A stretch of DNA of 64,000 nt from JAOZTV01 sp965371805 (GTDB taxonomy: Bacteria; Acidobacteriota; Aminicenantia; UBA2199), in assembly GCA_965371805.1 (NCBI GenBank), contig CBDUZW010000002.1, positions 62,001 to 126,000 on the forward strand. Direction: 5' to 3'. The position numbers and the translations under genes were made by a program. Below the pieces are notes generated by a model. It was not told where the DNA came from, searched no databases, and saw nothing but the letters and a program-made list of their open reading frames with translations. Of the stretch, positions 1-7,456 are shown in pieces. Every line of letters starts with the position of its first letter. Position 1 is the stretch's first letter.

Positions 1-616
1 GAATAACACGTTTACCATCAGAGATCACAATAAAAGACATTTCGGGACCTTCCAGGAAATCCTCAATAATTACTGTTTCCCCGGATTTTCCAAATTTGTT
101 TTCAAGCATAATCGTTTTTATCGCATTTTGACCATCACCCAGAGTTTTACATATGAAAACACCTTTACCTGCAGCAAGACCATCTGTTTTAATAACTACT
201 GGGAATTTAATTTTTTTTAGATAATTTATTGCATCCATAGCAGAGTTGAATGTTTCAAATTTCGCTGTTGGAATATTGTTTTTTAATAGAAACTCTTTTG
301 AAAAAACCTTTGAACTTTCAATAATGGATGCTTTTTGAGTTGGGCCAAATATTTTTAAATTCCTTTTGTTAAATGTATCTACTATCCCGAGAGAAAGTGG
401 TAGTTCCGGACCTACTATAGTCAAATCTATTCCTTCCTCTTTTGCAAAATCTGCAATTTCGATTATATTTGAAGGATTTATATCTTTTAAAATAGCAATA
501 TCTTTAACTCCTGGATTCCCTGGAATAGCATAAATTTTCTCAACTGCTTTTGATTGTGCTATTTTCCAGATTAGAGCATTTTCTCTACCACCTGACCCAA
601 TTACCAATATTTTCAT
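1..616 (-). CDS. purD: Phosphoribosylamine-glycine ligase (GAR synthetase), 5' part only
   Basis: This is the N-terminal ~205 residues of PurD, which joins glycine to phosphoribosylamine with ATP in purine synthesis; the C-terminal half lies outside the window. I translated it by hand from the ATG at 616. It opens with MKILVIGSGGRENAL, the family's N-terminal nucleotide-fold motif, followed by IPGNPG, VGPELPLSLGIVD, FGPTQKASIIESSK and the ATP-grasp segment around residues 140-200 (VVIKTDGLAAGKGV, then FLEGPEMSF). All are standard PurD blocks. purL and purN lie elsewhere in this window, so the purine genes are dispersed. A likely ribosome site, AGGGGG, lies a few bases upstream of the ATG. No frame break is seen. 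Confidence 0.95.
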   Translation of the reverse strand, partial: MKILVIGSGGRENALIWKIAQSKAVEKIYAIPGNPGVKDIAILKDINPSNIIEIADFAKEEGIDLTIVGPELPLSLGIVDTFNKRNLKIFGPTQKASIIESSKVFSKEFLLKNNIPTAKFETFNSAMDAINYLKKIKFPVVIKTDGLAAGKGVFICKTLGDGQNAIKTIMLENKFGKSGETVIIEDFLEGPEMSFIVISDGKRVI

Positions 617-764
617 GTTTTCCCCCTAAAAAAGTATTCTATTTTGATATTATACGATAATGATTTCAATCGGTAAAGAATTTTTAAAAAAAAAGAAAAC
701 TTTTAAAAATATTTTTTTTATTGTATAATGTTACTGTATATAATTTTATGGAGTAGGTGAAAAA

Positions 765-1442
765 ATGACTGTAACAGAAAATTACAAAAAAATTCAGGAT
801 AAAGTAGCTTCTGCTTGTGCAAGAGTTGAAAAAAAGGTTAAAGATATACAAATTGTAGGGATTTGTAAAGGACATTCTTCAGAAAAACTTAGAGAAGCAT
901 ATGAATGTGGAATTAAGATAATGGGTGAAAACAAGACTCAAGAAGCTGACATTCATCGAAATGACCTGGAAGATCTTGATATAAAATGGCATTTTGTTGG
1001 AAAATTGCAAAAAAATAAGATTAATAGAATTTTAAATAATTTTGATTTCATTCAATCAGTTGATGGTGTAAAGTCAATTGAACATATTCATAAAAGAGTT
1101 CTTGATAATAGAGATGTATTTATTGAAATAAATATTGGTGAGGAAAAAACAAAATCTGGATTTACTGTAAATGGACTTCGAAAAGCATTAAACTATATTC
1201 AAAATTTAAATAGAGTAAATATAATTGGATTGATGGCAATCCCTCCGTCAGTTGATGATCCGGAAGATTCCCGTCCTTATTTCAAAAAAATTAGAGAATT
1301 GAGAGACGAAATAAATGGAATGAATTTGGAAAACTTCAATATACAACATTTATCTATGGGAATGAGTTATGATTATGAAATTGCTATAGAAGAGGGTTCA
1401 ACGATGGTACGAATTGGAACCGCTCTGTTTGGAAGAAGATAA
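765..1442 (+). CDS. yggS: YggS/PipY-type pyridoxal-phosphate homeostasis protein
   Basis: 225 residues, normal for the YggS/PROSC family of single-domain, fold-type III PLP-binding proteins that buffer PLP and affect amino-acid balance. Visible family features are IVGICKGHSSEKLREAYECG, the GENKTQEA stretch, WHFVGKLQKNKI and the C-terminal LSMGMSYDYEIAIEEGSTMVRIGTALFG. The PLP-binding lysine is normally in the motif 'AVSKxxp'; here it reads GICKGH, keeping the Lys. The ATG at 765 follows a GGTGA ribosome site, and a TATAAT lies at 724-729 upstream. It heads a forward cluster with yggT and divIVA, the order seen near cell-division genes in many bacteria. Confidence 0.92.
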   Translation: MTVTENYKKIQDKVASACARVEKKVKDIQIVGICKGHSSEKLREAYECGIKIMGENKTQEADIHRNDLEDLDIKWHFVGKLQKNKINRILNNFDFIQSVDGVKSIEHIHKRVLDNRDVFIEINIGEEKTKSGFTVNGLRKALNYIQNLNRVNIIGLMAIPPSVDDPEDSRPYFKKIRELRDEINGMNLENFNIQHLSMGMSYDYEIAIEEGSTMVRIGTALFGRR

Positions 1443-1444
1443 AT

Positions 1445-1771
1445 ATGGATTCATTCCTGGGGCACTTTCTTCTAGCCTTTTCAAACCTGTTCAGTATGGT
1501 AATACAAATTTTTATCTTCATTATTATAGTAAGATCAATTCTTTCATGGGCGGGTCCACTCCCTAATAATCAGTTTATATCTATATTGAGGAAAATAACA
1601 GATCCAATTTTCAGATATGTTCATAAGGTCATACCGTTTTCAATTATTGGCGGAATTGACATAACTCCAATAATAATTCTTTTTACTTTGTACTTTGTCG
1701 ATACATTATTTTCTGGAGTATTAAAGGATTTTGCTGCTGATTTACTTCAAAAAAGGAGCTATTTACCATGA
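1445..1771 (+). CDS. yggT: YggT-family integral membrane protein
   Basis: A 108-residue membrane protein with one YggT repeat: an N-terminal hydrophobic helix (about residues 10-35), then the family motif IVRSILSWAGPLPNN, a cytoplasmic or amphipathic loop containing TDPIFRYVHKVIP, and a second hydrophobic helix (about 68-90). Members are linked to osmotic tolerance and cell division, but the biochemical role is unknown. It starts two bases after yggS stops, and its stop overlaps the divIVA start (ATGA at 1768), so these three genes are almost certainly co-transcribed and the last two translationally coupled. Confidence 0.85.
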   Translation: MDSFLGHFLLAFSNLFSMVIQIFIFIIIVRSILSWAGPLPNNQFISILRKITDPIFRYVHKVIPFSIIGGIDITPIIILFTLYFVDTLFSGVLKDFAADLLQKRSYLP

Positions 1772-2265
1772 AAAATACTGGAATAAAGATTTCAATTCAG
1801 GATATTTTAGCACAAAAATTCAGTACGAAAGTGAAGGGCTTTGATAAAGAGGAAGTTACAAGTTTTTTACTTTTGATTGCGGAAAATATTGAAAATGAAA
1901 TTAGTGAAAAAGAAAACTTAAAAAAAGAAATGGAGTTAATAAAAAACAATCTTATTAAACTGGAAAACAGAGAAGATGTTTTAAGAGATACACTTATATC
2001 AGCTCAAAAGTTTTCAAAAGAAATAAAAAATAATGCAGAAAGAGAAGTCCAGCTTATTATTAAAGAAGCTGAGATGAAAGCTGAAGAAATTATAAATTAT
2101 TCAAAAGACAGACAAAAAGATTTAAAAAGTGAAATAAAAAATCTTACTTTCAAAAGAAAGGAGATTGAAAACGACCTATTGAATATGCTTAGCTCATTAA
2201 AAGAGTTAATTGAATCATACCGAAAAGAGGATGATGAATTTGAAAAAGTTGAGTTTTTAGGTTAA
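1768..2265 (+). CDS. divIVA: DivIVA-domain coiled-coil protein
   Basis: 165 residues. The first ~40 match the DivIVA membrane-targeting domain (ISIQDILAQKFSTKVKGFDKEEV, broken here: 'DILAQKF' then 'GFDKEEVTSFL'). The rest is a long, highly charged coiled coil (about residues 35-150) rich in Lys and Glu. DivIVA-like proteins sense negative membrane curvature at poles or septa and recruit division or growth proteins. The position directly after yggS-yggT matches the conserved DivIVA neighbourhood. The ATG overlaps the yggT stop. I see no additional C-terminal domain; exact function in this organism is unknown. Confidence 0.85.
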   Translation: MKNTGIKISIQDILAQKFSTKVKGFDKEEVTSFLLLIAENIENEISEKENLKKEMELIKNNLIKLENREDVLRDTLISAQKFSKEIKNNAEREVQLIIKEAEMKAEEIINYSKDRQKDLKSEIKNLTFKRKEIENDLLNMLSSLKELIESYRKEDDEFEKVEFLG

Positions 2266-2295
2266 ACCTGAGTTTATTAGAAAAGGAGAATATGA

Positions 2296-3345
2296 ATGGC
2301 TAATACAGATCAAAAAGAAGCAGCTATAAATAATGCAGTTTCACAGATAGAAAAACAATTTGGTAAAGGAGCAATAATGAAATTAGGGGGAGATAGTGCT
2401 GTAAAGGTTCCTGCTATTTCTTCCGGATGTCTTTCGTTTGATATAATTAGTGGTATCGGTGGTTTTCCCCGTGGAAGAGTTTCGGAAATCTACGGGCCGG
2501 AAGCTTCAGGAAAAACAACACTTGCACTTCAGACAATAGCAGAAGCACAAAAAGCGGGTGGTAGTGCAGCTTTTATAGATGCTGAACATGCCCTTGATCC
2601 AATCTATGCAAAAAACCTCGGTGTAAATATAGACGAACTATATATTTCTCAACCCGATTATGGTGAACAAGCACTTGAGATCGCAGAGATTCTTGTCAGA
2701 TCAGGTGGCGTTGACATTATAGTAATAGATAGTGTTGCAGCACTTGTTCCTAAGGCTGAACTTGAGGGAGATATGGGAGACAGCCATATGGGTTTGCAGG
2801 CAAGATTAATGAGTCAGGCACTACGAAAACTTACCGCTCTTGTCGCAAGATCAAAAACTTCTTTTATATTTCTAAATCAATTAAGAGATAAGATCGGTGT
2901 TTTTATGGGCAATCCGGAAACAACAACTGGTGGAAAAGCACTTAAGTTTTATTGTTCAATGCGTGTAGAAGTTAGAAAAATATTAACACTAAAAAGTGGA
3001 ACAGAAATAGTTGGTGGAAGAACACGAATAAAAATTGTAAAAAACAAAGTTTCTCCTCCATTTAAGTTAACTGAGGTTGATCTTCTTTTTGGAAAGGGGC
3101 TCTCGAGAGAGGGAGATATAATAGATTTAGCAGTTAAACATGAACTTATTTCAAAAACCGGTTCCTGGTACTCATATGGAGAGGAAAAATTAGGACAGGG
3201 AAAAGAGGCTGTAAGAAAACTTTTAGAAGAAAATACATCTTTATTTGATGAACTAAAGAAAAAAATCTTAACTTTAGAAGGATTTGGAGAAGAGAACAAA
3301 AAGGAAAAAAAAAAAGAAGAAAAAAAAAAATCTAAAGAAAGTTAA
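2296..3345 (+). CDS. recA: Recombinase A
   Basis: 349 residues, normal RecA length. It is the ATP-dependent strand-exchange protein of homologous recombination and the SOS coprotease. Visible motifs are the Walker A GPEASGKTT (about residues 67-75), the IDAEHALDP block, the Walker B region VDIIVIDSVAALVPKAE, the L1 loop GDMGDSHMGLQARLMSQALR, and the L2/KFY segment NPETTTGGKALKFY. The C-terminal ~15 residues are almost all Lys/Glu from an A-run-rich tail, unlike the usual acidic tail. The correct start is the second of two near-adjacent ATGs: the first (2292) runs into a stop after three codons, while 2296 follows GGAGAA. Confidence 0.97.
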   Translation: MANTDQKEAAINNAVSQIEKQFGKGAIMKLGGDSAVKVPAISSGCLSFDIISGIGGFPRGRVSEIYGPEASGKTTLALQTIAEAQKAGGSAAFIDAEHALDPIYAKNLGVNIDELYISQPDYGEQALEIAEILVRSGGVDIIVIDSVAALVPKAELEGDMGDSHMGLQARLMSQALRKLTALVARSKTSFIFLNQLRDKIGVFMGNPETTTGGKALKFYCSMRVEVRKILTLKSGTEIVGGRTRIKIVKNKVSPPFKLTEVDLLFGKGLSREGDIIDLAVKHELISKTGSWYSYGEEKLGQGKEAVRKLLEENTSLFDELKKKILTLEGFGEENKKEKKKEEKKKSKES

Positions 3346-3347
3346 GA

Positions 3348-3839
3348 GTGAAAAAACTTAAATACTCTATTATATTCAGTGTTATAATAGTTTTCATACA
3401 TTTTTTCCAAAATGAGATAAATATATTTGTCAAAACCCCTCTTGGTACAAATATTATAACTTATTTAATTTATGGAGTGTTGATCCCTTTTTTCATCTTA
3501 GTATTGATAAAAGTCTTGCTAAAAAGGAATGATGTAAATACAACAACAATTCTGCTTATTATTGGGATTGTTTTATATTTTTTTATGATCCGTTCCCAAA
3601 CTCTTCTTATATCGAAACTCTCTCTTTTTGAATTTATATCTATCGGGATTGTTTATTCTTTTGAAAATAAGAATAGACGATCTTTAATCCCGATTATATT
3701 AATTCTTTTTACTGCTGTTTTAACTGAATTCGCAGTTCACAGGTCTTTATCAATATCTTTTTACCATTATGATGTTTTTTTAAAAATCTTATTAAGTTTT
3801 GCCGGGTATACTGCTGCAGCTATTAGTTTCAGAAAGTAA
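3348..3839 (+). CDS. Uncharacterised multi-pass membrane protein
   Basis: 163 residues, very hydrophobic, with about five predicted membrane helices (residues ~5-22, 33-58, 68-84, 95-107, 112-128, 143-158) separated by short charged turns. I do not recognise a family. It begins with GTG two bases after the recA stop, so it is probably translated from the recA message. Its last 48 bases overlap, tail to tail, the end of the reverse nucleotidyltransferase gene. Confidence 0.6.
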   Translation: MKKLKYSIIFSVIIVFIHFFQNEINIFVKTPLGTNIITYLIYGVLIPFFILVLIKVLLKRNDVNTTTILLIIGIVLYFFMIRSQTLLISKLSLFEFISIGIVYSFENKNRRSLIPIILILFTAVLTEFAVHRSLSISFYHYDVFLKILLSFAGYTAAAISFRK

Positions 3840-4568
3840 AAAATCATCAATTCCTTTCCATGTTCCAAGATCATTAAATGAATTTATTTGAAATCCACCA
3901 AATTTAAATATTGAATCTAAATTTATTTCTGCATTATCACTTAAAACAGAATTGATCAAATATTCATATAAAGCTTTTGCTGCATTTTTTTTAAATCCAT
4001 AACATCCCCAATAACTATTATACTGAATGTAATCTTTTATAGGTTTATCTTTAAAAAGTACAATATTATCTTCTTTAACCCTCATAGCTCCTAGATTTTT
4101 TATTTTTTCTTCATTTTTTGTTTTTATATAACCAAAAACCACATTATGTGTTTTCATCTTGTTTATTCCAGTCTCAATAAGAGTTTCATTTAAATCAGAA
4201 AAATAATGGTTTTCTTTACTAAGTCTCAGATTTGTGTCTGGAAGAAGTACAAAATTATACTCTGAAAATGTTTCCATCGCTGAATAAACTGATCCAGGCC
4301 ATTCATAATAATTATTATTAAAATAGACCTTATTAACTTTAAGTGTTGGAAGTTTTTTTTTTACATAATTATATACTTCTTCTTTTTCTGCAGTTATTAC
4401 TACCGATACTTCTATCTTTATTTCTTTGTTTTTGCTGCTTTCTAAAATATGAAGGAGGGAGAAATCAATAAGTTTCCTCCCGGGAAATATTTCATATAAT
4501 TCTTTTGGATATCCTAAATTAAGTCTACTCCCTTCTCCAGCACAGGGTAAAATTACTGTTATATCCAA
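3792..4568 (-). CDS. Sugar-phosphate nucleotidyltransferase-like protein
   Basis: 258 residues of the NTP-transferase (GT-A/Rossmann) fold. The N-terminus reads ILPCAGEGSRLNLGYPKEL, the nucleotide-binding loop GxGSRL with the catalytic-region P-K-E-L, and LLPDTNLRL supplies the Asp expected to bind metal. The family makes nucleotide-activated sugars or alcohols from sugar phosphates and NTPs; the substrate cannot be told from sequence. It is the last gene of a reverse operon with the TPR protein and the kinase. The extreme C-terminus (after DDFLLSE) is low complexity and arises in the 48-bp overlap with the convergent membrane gene, so the end may not be conserved. Confidence 0.7.
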   Translation of the reverse strand: MDITVILPCAGEGSRLNLGYPKELYEIFPGRKLIDFSLLHILESSKNKEIKIEVSVVITAEKEEVYNYVKKKLPTLKVNKVYFNNNYYEWPGSVYSAMETFSEYNFVLLPDTNLRLSKENHYFSDLNETLIETGINKMKTHNVVFGYIKTKNEEKIKNLGAMRVKEDNIVLFKDKPIKDYIQYNSYWGCYGFKKNAAKALYEYLINSVLSDNAEINLDSIFKFGGFQINSFNDLGTWKGIDDFLLSETNSCSSIPGKT

Positions 4569-4621
4569 AAAACATTCATCTTTATATTACTTTATATCTA
4601 ATATAAATATTTTATAAAAAT

Positions 4622-5518
4622 CTATTTACGTTTTTTTATTTTCAAGTTATTTATTGATGAATTTGTACTGCTGATTGCTTGTATAAATCCTCTTTCTCCA
4701 GTAAAAGGACCAGAAGTTCCATCGGCATTATATGAGCCATGCATATTATCATTATTTTCTAAATTACCACTAAAGGAAATATTATATAGATCATATTCAA
4801 ATATTATTGAATTTCTAGTAGCATGATATGTGCCTGTATCACCTTCTAGATCTATAAATGTTCCGTTTTCTCTTCCTCCGCTGAAGTTTAAACGAAAAAT
4901 TACATTCTCACTAAAAGCATTAAATCTTATTGTCCACCTTCCACGAATATCATATAGCTCCTCTTTATCTGTTTTCTTTTTTGAAAGGAGTATAACTAAA
5001 AGTGCAATTAAAGCGACGCCACCGACTACCAGTAAAACCGGGAATTTTTTTTTCTTTTTTCCTTCTTTCTGAATAACTTTTTTTACAGGTTTTTTTTGTT
5101 CAATTTTTTTTGCTGGTTGTAAATGAATTTTTTTTAAGCCCATATCTTTTCTGATTTTATCAATTTTTTTTTTAAATTCAATATCATTTTCCTCTTTTGA
5201 AAAGGAGGGAAATGTTTCATATACTTTTTTTAGATTATTTTCTACTTCAGCATCTTCTCCAACCGTGTAATACACCTTGGCAAGAAGATAAAATGCTTCA
5301 GCAACATTTTTTTTTTGTTCTACAATGGCTCGTAAGTTTTCAATAAATTTTTGAAGTACCTTTACTGATTCATCATAGTTTCCCTGTTGATAATATTTTC
5401 TTGCTTTAAGCAATATATCTTCTTCACTGGCAAATGAATATTCTGCTGTTCCAATTAGGAAAACAAAAGCAATTAAAGTAAATACTCCTACTTTTTTCAA
5501 TAATAATTTACTAAGCAT
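4622..5518 (-). CDS. TPR protein with signal anchor and C-terminal beta domain
   Basis: 298 residues. An N-terminal hydrophobic signal (about 10-30) is followed by a TPR-like helical section (about 32-125, KARKYYQQGNYDESVKVLQKF), a Lys-rich linker, a second hydrophobic segment (about 161-180, LLVVGGVALIALLVILL), and a C-terminal ~95-residue beta-rich domain beginning DIRGRWTIRF and containing repeated GTF/GTY/GSY turns. That tail resembles small lipocalin-like or avidin-like domains often found in secreted bacterial proteins, but I cannot name the family. It follows the Ser/Thr kinase gene by one base, so the two are co-expressed and may work together at the envelope. Confidence 0.7.
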   Translation of the reverse strand: MLSKLLLKKVGVFTLIAFVFLIGTAEYSFASEEDILLKARKYYQQGNYDESVKVLQKFIENLRAIVEQKKNVAEAFYLLAKVYYTVGEDAEVENNLKKVYETFPSFSKEENDIEFKKKIDKIRKDMGLKKIHLQPAKKIEQKKPVKKVIQKEGKKKKKFPVLLVVGGVALIALLVILLSKKKTDKEELYDIRGRWTIRFNAFSENVIFRLNFSGGRENGTFIDLEGDTGTYHATRNSIIFEYDLYNISFSGNLENNDNMHGSYNADGTSGPFTGERGFIQAISSTNSSINNLKIKKRK

Positions 5519-5519
5519 T

Positions 5520-7331
5520 TTACACCTTCCTTAAAATAATTTTATTTTTAAACTTTGATACTATAAAGGTTACTCTCCAATTTTCTAAAATAACCATATT
5601 TCCCTTTTTATCAACCGGCCGTTGAAATCGTATGTTTTTAAGTTTCAACCAAATACCTCTTAAAATTCGTTTTTTCGATATAAGAGGGGTTATGATTAAA
5701 TTTTCCTGATTAATTTCCTGTAAGGATAATTTCCCATATGCATTTATTCGAATTTTTACTGTTAATTGTCCCTCAATCAAAACTTTATTTATAAAAAACA
5801 CCTTGTTTTCTGAAACAATAATTCTAATTCTATCAATTTTTGCCATATATAATTTAGTCAATTCTGGCTTCAATTTAAAAAGACTTATTTTCTTTATTAC
5901 TCTTTTAATAGGTTCTTTCTTAGGAAAAGTCTTTTTTTCTTCTTTTGTTTCTGACTTTTTTTTCAATTCGTCCTGGATCTTTTCATCAAGTTGATATAAT
6001 TCTAATGTTTCTTTGTACTTTTTTGCCTTTTTAATGAATTTGTCTGCTGAAATAAAGTCAGACTTTTTATAATATTTTTTTGAAAGAGCAAAAAATTCTT
6101 TATATTTATTTTCAACAAATGATATTTTAGGGAGTTCTGTTTTTCCCATTATTAGAACATTATTTTCCTGTTTTATGCTTTTATTTTTGTTTATGTTTTC
6201 CTTTACCTGATTTTTAATTTGTTTCGTTTCACTAATTTTGTCAGTTTCATTTTCCGGAATCTCTTCACTTTTAATTTCATTCTTTTTGATTTCTTTATTG
6301 TTAATCTTTGTTTTTTCATTTTCTTTTTTAACGATTTCATTTTTGTTTTCAATTTGCTGTGATTTTAAAAAATTCAAAATTGGTGTAAATTGATATAACA
6401 CTAGAGCAACACTAATAAAAAACAAAAATATTAAACTCAGTTTAAAAATCGTACTTTTATAAAATCTATTCCCTTTTTTATTATAAATATTACCAAATTT
6501 TGTTGTTTTTCCAGATGCAATCAGGTCTAATATTTCATTTGCATTTTGGAATCTGTTGTTTGGATCTTTCTCAAGGCATTTTTCAACAATATGTTTCATT
6601 TCCATTGTTATGTTTGGATTTATGCTGGATATAGGTTTTGGGTCCTCATTTACATGTTTATAAAGTATTTCAATAGGGGTTTCGCATTTGAATACAGGCT
6701 TCCCTGAAATTAATTCATATAAAGTCGTCCCTAATGCATAGATATCAGATCTTTTATCAGCGATTCCACTTTTAATTTGTTCAGGAGAAATATAATAGGG
6801 TGTACCAATTAACATACCTGTCTGAGTAAGAGTTTTACTTGATATAGGTCTTGCAATTCCAAAATCCGCAAGAAAAACCCTATTTGTATCATTTTCAATT
6901 AGAATATTTGCCGGTTTTATATCTCTATGAATTATACCTTTACCATGTATATAGGTTAGGGCCGATGCCATTCCTTTTACTACTTTTATAATAAGATCTG
7001 GTTGTAAAGCCCCTTGTTTTTCTATAATATCTTTTAAACTAAACCCATTAACATATTTCATAACCAAAAAAGCATTATTTTCTACTATGCCGGTTTCATA
7101 AATTGGAATAAGATTTCTTTGATCAAATTTTGCATATAGTTTAGCTTCTCTGATAAACCGTTCAATTACCTCTGTATCGCCTGCATGTTGCGGAAGCAGT
7201 ATTTTTATTGCAACATCTCTTTCAAGAATTTTATCTTTTGCTAAATATACTTCTGCAAATCCTCCTTTTCCTATTAGTTTTATAAACTCATATTTTTTTG
7301 ATAAAGATTCTTTTACTTTTTTAATGCTCAT
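5520..7331 (-). CDS. PknB-like transmembrane Ser/Thr protein kinase
   Basis: 603 residues. Residues 14-272 form a complete Hanks-type kinase: Gly loop GKGGFAEV (21-28), the VAIK lysine at 43, the catalytic loop HRDIKPANIL with Asp137, DFG at 156-158, the activation segment ending GTPYYISPEQ, and the SDIYALG helix. A membrane helix spans about 296-314. The outside part is a long Lys/Glu/Asn-rich low-complexity stretch (about 325-500), then a beta-rich ~100-residue C-terminal domain of unknown type. All catalytic residues are present, so it should be active. It is divergent from a CHAT/TPR gene (125-bp gap) and is followed by a TPR gene. Confidence 0.93.
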   Translation of the reverse strand: MSIKKVKESLSKKYEFIKLIGKGGFAEVYLAKDKILERDVAIKILLPQHAGDTEVIERFIREAKLYAKFDQRNLIPIYETGIVENNAFLVMKYVNGFSLKDIIEKQGALQPDLIIKVVKGMASALTYIHGKGIIHRDIKPANILIENDTNRVFLADFGIARPISSKTLTQTGMLIGTPYYISPEQIKSGIADKRSDIYALGTTLYELISGKPVFKCETPIEILYKHVNEDPKPISSINPNITMEMKHIVEKCLEKDPNNRFQNANEILDLIASGKTTKFGNIYNKKGNRFYKSTIFKLSLIFLFFISVALVLYQFTPILNFLKSQQIENKNEIVKKENEKTKINNKEIKKNEIKSEEIPENETDKISETKQIKNQVKENINKNKSIKQENNVLIMGKTELPKISFVENKYKEFFALSKKYYKKSDFISADKFIKKAKKYKETLELYQLDEKIQDELKKKSETKEEKKTFPKKEPIKRVIKKISLFKLKPELTKLYMAKIDRIRIIVSENKVFFINKVLIEGQLTVKIRINAYGKLSLQEINQENLIITPLISKKRILRGIWLKLKNIRFQRPVDKKGNMVILENWRVTFIVSKFKNKIILRKV

Positions 7332-7456
7332 TTTTTCCTTATTACCTAAATTAACCGATTATTAGCTCAACATAGAAAATAATTATAGATGGATAATAAA
7401 AAAAAATCAATAAAAACATTTGTAAAAAAAAGAAAAATCCTTTATTATAAAATTGA